In this document: piece after piece, positions 7,418-15,116 of the stretch
Position numbering within the stretch: position 1 is the first letter of the stretch
Layout: the number at the start of each line of letters is the position of its first letter
Assembly: GCA_905215055.1 (NCBI GenBank)
Contig: CAJMOH010000046.1
Span: 1 to 21,888, forward strand
Direction of reading: 5' to 3'
From: an uncultured bacterium
Lineage (GTDB): Bacteria > Bacillota > Clostridia > Oscillospirales > Acutalibacteraceae
Length of the DNA stretch: 21,888 bases
The notes under the pieces: model-generated
Databases searched by the model: none
The model's input: only the letters and a program-made list of their open reading frames with translations
Told to the model about the DNA's origin: nothing
Made by a program: the position numbers and the translations under genes

Positions 7418-9372
7418 CACACCCGCCCAAACTGCCGCTCAATGTCCCGGCGGCGGAGAAGAATATACACCGGCCGTCCATGAGGACAATAGCGGACATC
7501 CGGGTTGCGCTCCAGCTCTTGGGCCAGAGAGACCATTTCCTCCCGGGTAATGGAATCCCCGGCCTTCATGGCAGCCCGGCAAGCCACGTTGTGATAGACC
7601 CAATCAAGATGCTCGGTGGTCATGCGGTTTTTCAGGGAGGCCAAGTACCCAGCGATTTCCATGACAGCCTCGGCTGCGTCTCCCCCATCCAAAAGAAGGG
7701 GAGCCGAGCGCACCAAAACCGTACCCGCGCCAAAGTCCTCCACCTCAAATCCACCCTTGGCAAAGTCCTCCAGGTGGTCCAGGGCGGCGGTGTACTCCTC
7801 CTTGTCCAGAGTGACAGTGACAGGCTCCAGCAGCGTCTGGGCCTCTCCCCCGGCGTTCTCCCGTTTCAGGCGCTCGTACAGCAGCCGTTCATGCGCAGCG
7901 TGCTTGTCAATGAACATCAGCTCATCCTGGCTGTATTGGACGATAAGATAGGTGCCAAAGGCCTCGCCGATCACTCGGGAATGAAATTCCTTGACAGCAG
8001 GCTCTGCCGGCGGAGAAAAGGAGGGTTCCTCCGACACGGGAAGAGGCTTCTCCAAAGCTTGGGAAAGGGGCGGCGGCGTTTCCGGCAGGGGGGGACGCTC
8101 CTCTTCCTTGGAGGGCGGCGCAGGAACAGGCTCCGGCTTGGGTTCGCTGTCCAGGATGGATTCCAAAAAGCCGGAGAAGCTGGGCCGGCTTTTTTCCCCT
8201 CCGCTGTCTCGCAGCAAAACGGGAACCCCCTGGCCAGGGGCAGGAGACGCAGGCCGGGGCCGCTCTGGAAAATCAGCGGGCCGCTGCTTGGGAAGCTCCA
8301 TGCGGAGCTGCTCCTGCCTTTGCGGAACGGGGGCGTAGGGCTGCACCAAGGGACGCTGCTTCAGCTCCATCACCTTGGGCGTATCTCCGGCGTGCAGGGC
8401 GGATTTCACCCCGTGATACACCGCGTCAAAGATGGGGCGCTCGTTGACAAACCGCACCTCCAGCTTGGCGGGATGAACGTTTACGTCCACCGCGCCGAAA
8501 GAAAGGCGCAAATGCAGCACGCAGGCGGGGAACTTGCCCACCATGATGGAACCTTTATAGGCCTCCTCCAAGGCGGCCATAGCGGTGCGGCTGCGGATGT
8601 ACCGGCCGTTGATAAAAAAATTCTGCATGCTCCGGTTGGGGCGGCTGGAGGTGGGAGCGCTGACGTAGCCCTCCACCTTGACGTGGCCCAGCTCGTAGCG
8701 GACGGGAATCAGGGCCGAGGAAAACTCCCGGCCGTAGACGGCGTAAATGGTGGAGGAAAGCTTGCCGTCCCCCGGGGTGTGAAGCTGCTCCTTCCCATCC
8801 CGGATAAACCGAAAGGAGATCTCCGGGTGGGACAGGGCCAGCTTGTCCAAAATACCCGCTACGGAATTGCCCTCGGTGGAGTCCTTTTTCAAAAATTTCA
8901 TCCGGGCGGGCGTATTGTAGAACAGGTCCCGCACCAGGATGGTGGTCCCCTCCGGGCAGCCGGCCTCCTCCATCACAGGCTCCTCCGCGCCGCCGCAGGT
9001 GTAGCGCACACCTGTCACCGAGCCGCTGGCCCGGGTGAGAAGCTCTACATGGGCCACGGCGGAAATGGAGGCCAGGGCCTCCCCCCGGAAGCCCAGGGTG
9101 GCAATGGAATTCAAATCGTCCTCTCTTACCACCTTGCTGGTGGCATGGCGCAGAAACGCGGTGGGAACATCCTCGGGGGCAATACCGCAGCCATTGTCTG
9201 TCACCCGCATAAAGGTGATCCCGCCCCGGCGGATCTCCACCGTGATCACGGTGGAGCCAGCGTCCACAGCGTTTTCCACCAGCTCCTTGATAACGGAGGA
9301 AGGCCGGTCCACCACCTCCCCGGCGGCGATCAGCTCTGCCACCTGCTTGTCCAAAACCTGGATTCTCGGCAT
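7417..9372 (-). CDS. mutL: DNA mismatch repair protein MutL with endonuclease motif
   Basis: MutL links MutS mismatch recognition to strand incision. The N-terminal GHKL ATPase has ELVENAVDAG (N34 for Mg2+), DNGCGI, and GFRGEALASI. A Pro/Glu-rich linker (about 335-463) leads to the C-terminal domain. That domain carries the nuclease motif DKHAAHERLLYE at 489-500 (pattern DxHA-x2-E-x4-E, with K where Q is usual), ACRAAMKAGD and CPHGRP (629-634). These metal-site motifs show a nicking MutL, expected where MutH is absent. Length 651 residues. The start has AAAGGAGG seven bases upstream, and mutS lies 26 bases ahead. Within the gene a C7 run (8088-8094) in the linker and a T7 run (8624-8630) in the ATPase domain are potential slippage points. 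Confidence 0.97.
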   Translation of the reverse strand: MPRIQVLDKQVAELIAAGEVVDRPSSVIKELVENAVDAGSTVITVEIRRGGITFMRVTDNGCGIAPEDVPTAFLRHATSKVVREDDLNSIATLGFRGEALASISAVAHVELLTRASGSVTGVRYTCGGAEEPVMEEAGCPEGTTILVRDLFYNTPARMKFLKKDSTEGNSVAGILDKLALSHPEISFRFIRDGKEQLHTPGDGKLSSTIYAVYGREFSSALIPVRYELGHVKVEGYVSAPTSSRPNRSMQNFFINGRYIRSRTAMAALEEAYKGSIMVGKFPACVLHLRLSFGAVDVNVHPAKLEVRFVNERPIFDAVYHGVKSALHAGDTPKVMELKQRPLVQPYAPVPQRQEQLRMELPKQRPADFPERPRPASPAPGQGVPVLLRDSGGEKSRPSFSGFLESILDSEPKPEPVPAPPSKEEERPPLPETPPPLSQALEKPLPVSEEPSFSPPAEPAVKEFHSRVIGEAFGTYLIVQYSQDELMFIDKHAAHERLLYERLKRENAGGEAQTLLEPVTVTLDKEEYTAALDHLEDFAKGGFEVEDFGAGTVLVRSAPLLLDGGDAAEAVMEIAGYLASLKNRMTTEHLDWVYHNVACRAAMKAGDSITREEMVSLAQELERNPDVRYCPHGRPVYILLRRRDIERQFGRV

Positions 9373-9398
9373 GGTACCGCCTCCTTTCTCGTTTTAGA

Positions 9399-12014
9399 TT
9401 ATTTCAGCATGCTGCACAGCTCGAACAGGGTATTCATGCACTGGATGGGCGTCAGGCTGTTCACATCCAGATTGCGCAGCTTTTGCAGCACCTCGCCGTC
9501 CACAGAGTCCATGGTCAGCTGCACCGGCTCTTCAGTGAAACGGTGATGAGAGGGCCGCTGGGCCTCTCCCCCGGTCTGCTCCAGCTCCGCCAGCACCTGC
9601 TTGGCACGCTTAATCACCCTGTCCGGCACGCCTGCCAGCTTTGCCACCTCAATGCCAAAGCTGTCGTCAGCCCCGCCCCGGACAATCCGCCGCAGGAAGG
9701 TGATGTCGTCTCCCCGCTTTTTCACGGCGATGTTGAAGTTTTTCACCCCGGGCAGCTGGTCCTCCAGGGCTGTCAGCTCGTGATAATGGGTGGCGAAGAG
9801 GGTTTTTGCCCCCACCAGCTTTTTGTCGTGGACATATTCCAACACGGCCCGGGCAATGCTCATACCGTCAAAAGTGGAGGTTCCCCGGCCGATTTCGTCA
9901 AAGATAATCAGGCTGTTCTGAGTGGCGTGCTTGAGGATGTCCGCCACCTCCGCCATTTCAATCATAAAGGTGGACTGCCCGGCGGACAGGTCGTCCGAAG
10001 CGCCCACCCGGGTAAAGATAGCGTCCACAATGCCGATCTCCGCCACAGCCGCCGGCACAAAGCATCCTATCTGGGCCATGATAGTGATAATGGCCGTCTG
10101 CCGCATAAAGGTGGACTTGCCAGCCATGTTGGGACCGGTGATGATGGCCACCCGGTTGTCGTTCATGTCCATGTCCACGTCGTTGGGGACAAAGGGCGTG
10201 TCGTGGAGCAAGGCCTCCACCACGGGATGGCGGCTGTCCTTCAGGTACAGCTTGCCGCTCATGTTGATGACAGGCCGGGTGTAGTCGTTTTTCACGGACA
10301 CCACCGCGAAGGAGCAAAGCACATCCAGCACCGCCACCGCCTTGGCAGAGGACTGCACTCTGGAAAGCTGTGCCGCCACATGCTGGCGCAGCTCCTCAAA
10401 CAGCTTGGACTCCATGGCGATGGACTTGTCGTGGGCGCCCAGAATGCGGTTTTCCAGGTCCTTCAGTTCTTGGGTGATGTAGCGCTCGCCGCCAGTCAAG
10501 GTCTGTTTGCGGATGTAGTCCTCCGGCACCTGGCTTTTATAGCTGTTGGACACCTCAATGTAGTAGCCGAATACCCGGTTATAGCCGGTTTTCAGCTTGG
10601 GAATGCCGGTGCGCTCCCGCTCTCGGGCCTCCACCGCGGCAATCAGCTCCCGGCCGCCATTCATGTCCCGCCGGACCTCGTCCAGCTCCTGGTTATAGCC
10701 CTCCCGGATGATGCCCCCCTCCCGGATGGTAAAGGGCGGGTCGTCCACAATGGCGGAATCGATCAGCTGGGACAGGTCCTCCAGACCATCCATCTCCTCG
10801 TTGAGCCGCAGCAGCAGCGTGGCCTGACAGCCGGACAAAAGGCTCTTCAAGCCGGGCAGGCGCTTCACCGCCGCAGAAAGGGACCGAAGCTCCCGGCCGT
10901 TGGCGGAGCCGTACACAATCCGGGTCATGATGCGTTCCAAATCGAAGATGCCGGTAAGCTGCTCGGTCAACTGGTCCAAAAGCTGGGGATTCTCAAACAG
11001 CTCCGCCACAGCATTCTGGCGCCGGGTGATTTTTGCCGGGCTTAAAAGAGGCTGTTCCAGCCAGGCTTTGATAAGCCGCTTTCCCATCGCTGTCTTAGTC
11101 CGGTCCAGCACCCACAGCAGGGACCCCCGCTTTTCCTTGTTGCGGAGAGTCTCTGTCAGCTCCAGGTTTCGCCGGGCGTTGATGTCCAGGCCCATAATTC
11201 CCGCGTCGGTGCCGATGTCCACCTCGTTCATCCGCTCCAAACCGGTGATCTGGGTGCGGGAGAGGTAGTCAAACAGGGCAGACAAGGCCTTTACCGCCAA
11301 GGGCTTGTCCCGCAGCTCCAGCTGGTCCAGGCTCTGGCTGTGAAACTGGCGGCTTACCCGCTCCTGGGCCTGGCCCAAGTCCTCGTAAAGAGCCGCCTCC
11401 TGGCACTCCACCGCGGCGTGAAGCTTCTCGCCAATAAAATCAGCCAGGCCTGTCAAGTCCAAGGCCTGGGGGTTGAGCAGAATCTCGCTGGGGCTGTACC
11501 GGGCCAGACGGTCCTCCAAAATGTGGAGCAGCGTATCGCTGTCGGGCGCCAGCACCTGATCGGCAGTTAAATCGCCAGTGGAAATATCGCCAAAGCACAG
11601 GCCCAAGCCGCCCTCCTCATAGCAGAGGGAGCAGAGAAAATTGTTGCGGGTTTCATCCAGCATGGAGTTTTCCACCACCGTGCCGGGGGTAATCACCCGA
11701 ATCACGTCCCGCTTCACCAGACCCTTGGCCAGCTTGGGGTCCTCCAGCTGCTCGCAGATGGCCACCTTATAGCCCTTTTGCACCAGCTTGGCGATATAGC
11801 TCTCCGCGCTGTGAAAGGGTACGCCGCACATGGGCGCCCGTTCCTCCTGGCCGCATTCCCGGCCGGTAAGAGTCAGCTCCAGCTCTCGGGAAACGGTTTT
11901 GGCGTCGTTGAAGAACATTTCATAAAAATCGCCAAGGCGAAAGAAAAGTATCGTGTTAGGATACTTTTCTTTCATCTCAAAATATTGTTTCATCATTGGG
12001 GAATAATCCGCCAT
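9399..12014 (-). CDS. mutS: DNA mismatch repair protein MutS
   Basis: MutS binds mismatches and small loops and signals through ATP to MutL. The 871-residue length is typical. The mismatch-reading Phe-x-Glu motif is in GDFYEMF (F30, E32). The C-terminal ABC-type ATPase has Walker A GPNMAGKST (627-635), signature DLSAGQSTFM, Walker B IIFDE (703-707) and the ATHYHEL histidine switch. The tail contains QLTMD (in EEPVQLTMDS), which loosely resembles the clamp-binding motif of Bacillus MutS; this is a tentative reading. ATG 12014 is the only good start, because a stop codon lies in frame just upstream. Its ribosome site (GAAAAG) is weak. The order ricA-mutS-mutL matches Bacillus except that cotE is absent. 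Confidence 0.98.
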   Translation of the reverse strand: MADYSPMMKQYFEMKEKYPNTILFFRLGDFYEMFFNDAKTVSRELELTLTGRECGQEERAPMCGVPFHSAESYIAKLVQKGYKVAICEQLEDPKLAKGLVKRDVIRVITPGTVVENSMLDETRNNFLCSLCYEEGGLGLCFGDISTGDLTADQVLAPDSDTLLHILEDRLARYSPSEILLNPQALDLTGLADFIGEKLHAAVECQEAALYEDLGQAQERVSRQFHSQSLDQLELRDKPLAVKALSALFDYLSRTQITGLERMNEVDIGTDAGIMGLDINARRNLELTETLRNKEKRGSLLWVLDRTKTAMGKRLIKAWLEQPLLSPAKITRRQNAVAELFENPQLLDQLTEQLTGIFDLERIMTRIVYGSANGRELRSLSAAVKRLPGLKSLLSGCQATLLLRLNEEMDGLEDLSQLIDSAIVDDPPFTIREGGIIREGYNQELDEVRRDMNGGRELIAAVEARERERTGIPKLKTGYNRVFGYYIEVSNSYKSQVPEDYIRKQTLTGGERYITQELKDLENRILGAHDKSIAMESKLFEELRQHVAAQLSRVQSSAKAVAVLDVLCSFAVVSVKNDYTRPVINMSGKLYLKDSRHPVVEALLHDTPFVPNDVDMDMNDNRVAIITGPNMAGKSTFMRQTAIITIMAQIGCFVPAAVAEIGIVDAIFTRVGASDDLSAGQSTFMIEMAEVADILKHATQNSLIIFDEIGRGTSTFDGMSIARAVLEYVHDKKLVGAKTLFATHYHELTALEDQLPGVKNFNIAVKKRGDDITFLRRIVRGGADDSFGIEVAKLAGVPDRVIKRAKQVLAELEQTGGEAQRPSHHRFTEEPVQLTMDSVDGEVLQKLRNLDVNSLTPIQCMNTLFELCSMLK

Positions 12015-12072
12015 CGCTTTTCAAACCAACCCTTTCCATTTCCGTGGGAGCCAAGGCGTCCCCAAACTCTTC

Positions 12073-12480
12073 TCAGTGGCAGCCGGCGCAGCTGGAGCAG
12101 TTTCCGCCGCAGGAGGCAGCGTCATACTCGCAGGTGGCGGGGTCCTCCCCATCGGCGCACAGGCTGAGAATGCCGGTCATCTGCTGCAGCAGGGCGTCAA
12201 ACTCGTTTTTGGCGTCGTTATAGCGGAGCATATGCTCGTTTTCCATAATCTCCTGATACACAGCCCGAAACTCGTCGTTTAAGCGGCGGAGAGTCTCCTC
12301 GTTGCGGTCCTCCTTCTGGGCCTCGTTGGAGATAGCCATGCGCTTCAGGTTAAACTCGCCAATGGCCTGCTGCAGCTCCTGGTCCTCGTCGCTGGCCTGG
12401 CGGGCCGCCATCATGGCGATGTAGCGCTCGTCGTTCTGCAGGGCCCGGCCCAGCTCTCTTGTCATTTCGATAATGTCCAT
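12073..12480 (-). CDS. ricA: YlbF/YmcA-family protein (RicA-like RNase Y cofactor)
   Basis: A 135-residue, mostly helical protein of the YlbF/YmcA family. In Bacillus, YmcA (RicA), YlbF and YaaT form a complex that steers RNase Y and affects competence, biofilm and sporulation. The position directly after miaB and before mutS is that of Bacillus ymcA, which favours RicA over RicF. The last 28 residues hold six cysteines (C108, C117, C124, C128, C131, C134), matching the cysteine tails that bind iron-sulfur clusters in the Ric proteins. ATG 12480 is seven bases from GGAGG; the frame extends 27 codons upstream to a TTG codon without support. Whether the partner genes exist cannot be seen here. 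Confidence 0.85.
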   Translation of the reverse strand: MDIIEMTRELGRALQNDERYIAMMAARQASDEDQELQQAIGEFNLKRMAISNEAQKEDRNEETLRRLNDEFRAVYQEIMENEHMLRYNDAKNEFDALLQQMTGILSLCADGEDPATCEYDAASCGGNCSSCAGCH

Positions 12481-12527
12481 TGTAATGCCTCCATATGAAT
12501 TGAATTTGAATTTTCTTAAAATATTGC

Positions 12528-12549
12528 AAAAAGCCTTGCGGCCTTTTTT
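12528..12549 (-). other. A/T-flanked hairpin between miaB and ricA (possible attenuator or processing site)
   Basis: On the minus strand, AAAAAAGGCC, a GCAA tetraloop and GGCTTTTT form an 8-bp stem with one bulged G. A-rich and T-rich arms make it resemble a weak intrinsic terminator, but the following bases (GCAATATTTT) are not a clean T tract. It lies 36 bases past the miaB stop. It could reduce read-through into ricA-mutSL, act as an RNA cleavage or stability element, or be incidental. Confidence 0.35.
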
Positions 12550-12584
12550 CCCAAAAGCCATTGCCGCCAGCGCGGGAGGAGGCG

Positions 12585-13994
12585 TTACTCCGCCAGCTCC
12601 CCGGAAAGCATCCAGCTGCGGGCCGCGGTGACTTTTACATCTGTGTATTGGCCCACCAGCTCTTCCCCGCCTGGAAAGTCAATCACCACGCTGGAAGCCG
12701 TACGGCCGGAAAGCAGGCCGGACTTTTCGTTTCGCTCCTCCACCAGCACCCGGTAGGTCTGCCCCACCATGGCGGCGCTGCGGCGGGCGGCAATTTCCTC
12801 CTGGACCTTCAAAAGCTCTCCAAACCATTTCGTCTTTTCCTGGTGGGAAACAGGATCGGGCATAGTGGCAGCCCGTGTTCCCTCCCTTGGGGAGTAGATA
12901 AAGGTAAACAAAGAGGTAAACTCCACCTCCCGGATCAGAGACAGAGTGTCCTGAAACTCCTCATAGGTCTCCCCGGGAAAGCCCACAATCACGTCGGAGG
13001 TAAAGCTGACGTCCGGCATGACGCTGCGGGCATAGCGGATCAGCTCCAAATACTGCTCCCGGGTATAGCGGCGGTTCATCTCTTTTAACACCCGGTCGTT
13101 GCCGGACTGGAAAGGCAGGTGGATATAGTGGGGAATGTGCTGGCTCTGGGCCATCACGTCGAACAGCTCCCGGCTGGCGTCCTTGGGATGGGAGGTCATG
13201 AACCGGATGCGGTAATCCCCGGGAATGGCGTCGATGCGGCGGAGCAGCTCGGCAAAATTCACCTTCTCCTCCAGCCCCTTGCCGTAGGAATTGACGTTCT
13301 GCCCCAAAAGGGTAATCTCCTTGTATCCGGCTTCAATAAGCTGCCGGCACTCCTTCACAACCTCCTCGGGGTGGCGGCTCTTCTCCCGGCCCCGAACGTA
13401 GGGGACAATGCAGTAGGAGCAGAAGTTGTCACAGCCCAGCATCACCGTAACCCAGGCCCGAGAGGTTCCGTCCCGGCGGGTGGGAATGCCCTCCAGCACC
13501 TCTTCCCCTTCGTGGCCTCGCAAAAACACCCGCTTGGAATCGGTAATGGCGGTGTAAAGCATCTCCGGCAACCGGTGAATCACATGGGTGCCGAAAACAA
13601 GATTCACAAAGGGATAGCTTTTCTTAAAGCGCTCCACCACACGCTCCTGCTCGGTCATACAGCCGCAGACGGCGATGATGGTGGAGGGATGGCGGCGCTT
13701 GATGTTCTTCAGGGCGCCCACATTACCAAAGACCCGGTCCTCGGCGTGCTCCCGCACTGCGCAGGTGTTAAACAGGATAAAATCGGCATCCTCGGGGGAA
13801 TCGGCAAAGGAAAAGCCCATTTCGCTGAGAAGCCCCTTGATCTTCTCTCCGTCGGCCACGTTTTGCTGGCAGCCATAGGTGCGCACATAGGCCATAGGCA
13901 CCGGACCTCTGGCCCGCACCTTCATCATTTCCGCCACATCGTTGATAAAGAGCCTCTGCCGCGAAAGCTCTTCCAGGGCAAGCTGGTTTTCCAA
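12585..13994 (-). CDS. miaB: tRNA-2-methylthio-N6-dimethylallyladenosine synthase
   Basis: MiaB is a radical-SAM enzyme that adds a methylthio group to C2 of i6A37 in tRNA. The N-terminal methylthiotransferase domain has its cluster cysteines in YGCQQN (C42), NTCAVR (C78) and CGCM (C112). The radical-SAM cluster motif CDNFCSYC (C188, C192, C195) follows, with GQNVNSYG and HLPFQSGND, and a C-terminal TRAM domain (about 405-466). Length 469 residues, with the N-terminal extension of about 35 residues common in the Gram-positive branch. The start is TTG 13994, eight bases after AGGAG; no ATG fits as well. It is the first gene of the ten-gene run, with a promoter at 14054-14082 and a 5' hairpin. 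Confidence 0.97.
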   Translation of the reverse strand: MENQLALEELSRQRLFINDVAEMMKVRARGPVPMAYVRTYGCQQNVADGEKIKGLLSEMGFSFADSPEDADFILFNTCAVREHAEDRVFGNVGALKNIKRRHPSTIIAVCGCMTEQERVVERFKKSYPFVNLVFGTHVIHRLPEMLYTAITDSKRVFLRGHEGEEVLEGIPTRRDGTSRAWVTVMLGCDNFCSYCIVPYVRGREKSRHPEEVVKECRQLIEAGYKEITLLGQNVNSYGKGLEEKVNFAELLRRIDAIPGDYRIRFMTSHPKDASRELFDVMAQSQHIPHYIHLPFQSGNDRVLKEMNRRYTREQYLELIRYARSVMPDVSFTSDVIVGFPGETYEEFQDTLSLIREVEFTSLFTFIYSPREGTRAATMPDPVSHQEKTKWFGELLKVQEEIAARRSAAMVGQTYRVLVEERNEKSGLLSGRTASSVVIDFPGGEELVGQYTDVKVTAARSWMLSGELAE

Positions 13995-14020
13995 AGGCTA
14001 CACTCCTAGCTGAAAATAGG

Positions 14021-14045
14021 GGCTGTGTCATTTTTGGACACAACC
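14021..14045 (-). other. Hairpin at the very 5' end of the miaB mRNA
   Basis: GGTTGTGTC and GACACAGCC pair over nine positions (one G-U) around a seven-base loop. The start site expected about seven bases past the -10 box is near 14047, so the transcript would begin almost directly with this stem. No T tract follows, which argues against a terminator. A 5'-end stem can shield mRNA from decay; that role is inferred. Confidence 0.45.
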
Positions 14046-14053
14046 TGTGGAAT

Positions 14054-14082
14054 AGTATAGCACAACTGCCCCCAAACTGCAA
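14054..14082 (-). promoter_or_regulatory. Sigma-A-like promoter for the miaB-divIVA unit
   Basis: TTGCAG, a 17-base spacer and TATACT lie about 60 bases upstream of miaB on the minus strand. The -10 box is near consensus and spacing is ideal; the -35 box keeps only TTG. It follows the AIM24 terminator region and is the only promoter-like site found before miaB. Confidence 0.65.
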
Positions 14083-14107
14083 GAACAACCGGGCTTCTGT
14101 TTGGCCG

Positions 14108-14149
14108 AAAAAAAGCCTGTGCCGCGCGCCTTTACCGCGCGGCACAGGC
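14108..14149 (-). terminator. Strong intrinsic terminator of the AIM24-family gene
   Basis: A perfect 14-bp stem (GCCTGTGCCGCGCG / CGCGCGGCACAGGC) with a 7-base loop is followed on the minus strand by seven T residues. It starts seven bases past the stop codon at 14156 and isolates this gene from the miaB unit. Confidence 0.9.
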
Positions 14150-14155
14150 ATCCGC

Positions 14156-14836
14156 TCAGCCGTTGCCGGTGGGAATATAGGGAAGCAGGGCTTGGGCCAC
14201 GTTGGGCACAGGCATGGTTTGCAGCCAGACCCGTCCCGGGCCGGTGAGAAGGGTGTTGAAAAAGCCCTCCCCACCCAAGAATTTGTTCTTTATCCCAGCC
14301 ACCTGGCGGATGTCCATGGAAACGGTAATGTCAAAGCCCGCCACGTTGCCGGTATCCACCACAATCTGCTGGCCGGGAGCCAGCTCGTACTCCACCAGCG
14401 ACCCGTCAATCTCCACAAAGGCCATTCCCTGGCCAGACAGGCGCTGCATGATAAAGCCCTCTCCGCCAAAGAAGCCCGCTCCGGCCCGCTTGCTAAAATG
14501 AATGCTCAGCTCCACGCCGGCCTCCGCCGCCAGGAAGGACCGCTTTTGCAGGATCATCTCCCGGCCGGGCTGAATTTCCAAGGGGAGAATCCTTCCCGGA
14601 AAGCTGGAGCCAAAGGCGATCACACCCTGGCCGCCCTCCGCGGTGTAGATGTTTTGGAACATGCTCTCGCCGGAGAAGGCCTTGGAAAACATTTTTCCCA
14701 ACCCGCCGCCGCTGGTCTCCATCCGCATGTTGGGGGACTGCCACACCATGGAACCCCGCTCTGTAACCATCTGCTCGCCGCCCTCCAGCTGGCATACCAC
14801 AACCGGAAACGGCTCTCCTTTGATTTCGTATCTCAA
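14156..14836 (-). CDS. AIM24-family (TIGR00266) beta-barrel protein of unknown function
   Basis: A 226-residue protein of the AIM24/TIGR00266 family, widespread in bacteria and named after a yeast mitochondrial protein; no reaction is established. It is beta-rich and glycine-rich, and the motif FGGEGF/LGGEGFF occurs twice (about residues 123-128 and 177-183), fitting the internally repeated barrel fold. There is no signal peptide or membrane segment. I chose TTG 14836 because AGGAGG lies eight bases upstream and the protein then begins where family members do; the frame extends 29 codons further upstream, through the ribosome site and the promoter. It is a single-gene unit with near-consensus promoter and very strong terminator, divergent from a BlaI-like regulator, which might control it. 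Confidence 0.85.
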   Translation of the reverse strand: MRYEIKGEPFPVVVCQLEGGEQMVTERGSMVWQSPNMRMETSGGGLGKMFSKAFSGESMFQNIYTAEGGQGVIAFGSSFPGRILPLEIQPGREMILQKRSFLAAEAGVELSIHFSKRAGAGFFGGEGFIMQRLSGQGMAFVEIDGSLVEYELAPGQQIVVDTGNVAGFDITVSMDIRQVAGIKNKFLGGEGFFNTLLTGPGRVWLQTMPVPNVAQALLPYIPTGNG

Positions 14837-14844
14837 CTGCTGTT

Positions 14845-14850
14845 CCTCCT
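14845..14850 (-). promoter_or_regulatory. Ribosome site deciding a TTG start
   Basis: AGGAGG on the minus strand, eight bases before TTG 14836. The longer reading frame would run through the promoter at 14895-14923, so it cannot be the start of this transcript. Confidence 0.75.
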
Positions 14851-14894
14851 TTTCGCAAGAGCCGGATCCCTCCGCCCCTGTTTCTATAATTTTA

Positions 14895-14923
14895 AGTATA
14901 CGGGAACCGCAAGGCCCCGTCAA
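14895..14923 (-). promoter_or_regulatory. Near-consensus sigma-A promoter for the AIM24-family gene
   Basis: TTGACG, a 17-base spacer and TATACT on the minus strand. Ten of twelve box positions match TTGACA/TATAAT. The start site is expected near 14888, giving a leader of about 50 bases. Confidence 0.85.
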
Positions 14924-15045
14924 GCGGACGTTCTCGGAAAAAGGAAAAAGCCGCGAAGGCCTGTCAAGAAATATGGCAGCACAACAGTGTGTGTGTACAT
15001 TTCACGAATTTTCTCAAAAAATTCCCGATCTTTTCAGAGAAACAC

Positions 15046-15074
15046 TTGACTTTTTTCTCGCAAGAAATTAAACT
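15046..15074 (+). promoter_or_regulatory. Sigma-A-like promoter for the BlaI-type regulator
   Basis: TTGACT, a 17-base spacer and TAAACT on the plus strand, about 42 bases before the start codon. The 122 bases between this and the AIM24 promoter are A/T-rich on the right and contain a GT run and TGTACA at 14994-14999, a possible but unproven operator. Confidence 0.75.
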
Positions 15075-15116
15075 GAACAGAGAATCTTATCCTGTGTTAA
15101 GAAATCGAGGTATCTC

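Noticed and set aside
7480..9546. A 688-codon plus-strand open frame opposite mutL
   Set aside because: It is antisense to a clear mutL, has no recognisable domain and no ribosome site. Long antisense frames are expected from the codon usage of GC-rich genes.
9483..11045. A 520-codon plus-strand open frame opposite mutS
   Set aside because: Antisense shadow rich in His/Gly/Val without domains; mutS on the other strand is unmistakable.
14940..14968. A perfect TTGACA -35 box on the minus strand at 14963-14968
   Set aside because: No -10-like hexamer occurs 16-18 bases downstream (TTCCTT at the right place); the TTGACG/TATACT pair next to it is a much better promoter.
14987..15000. GT run and TGTACA as a BlaI-type operator
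   Set aside because: BlaI/MecI operators need a longer TACA-TGTA dyad. Only a six-base palindrome is present, too little to call a site.
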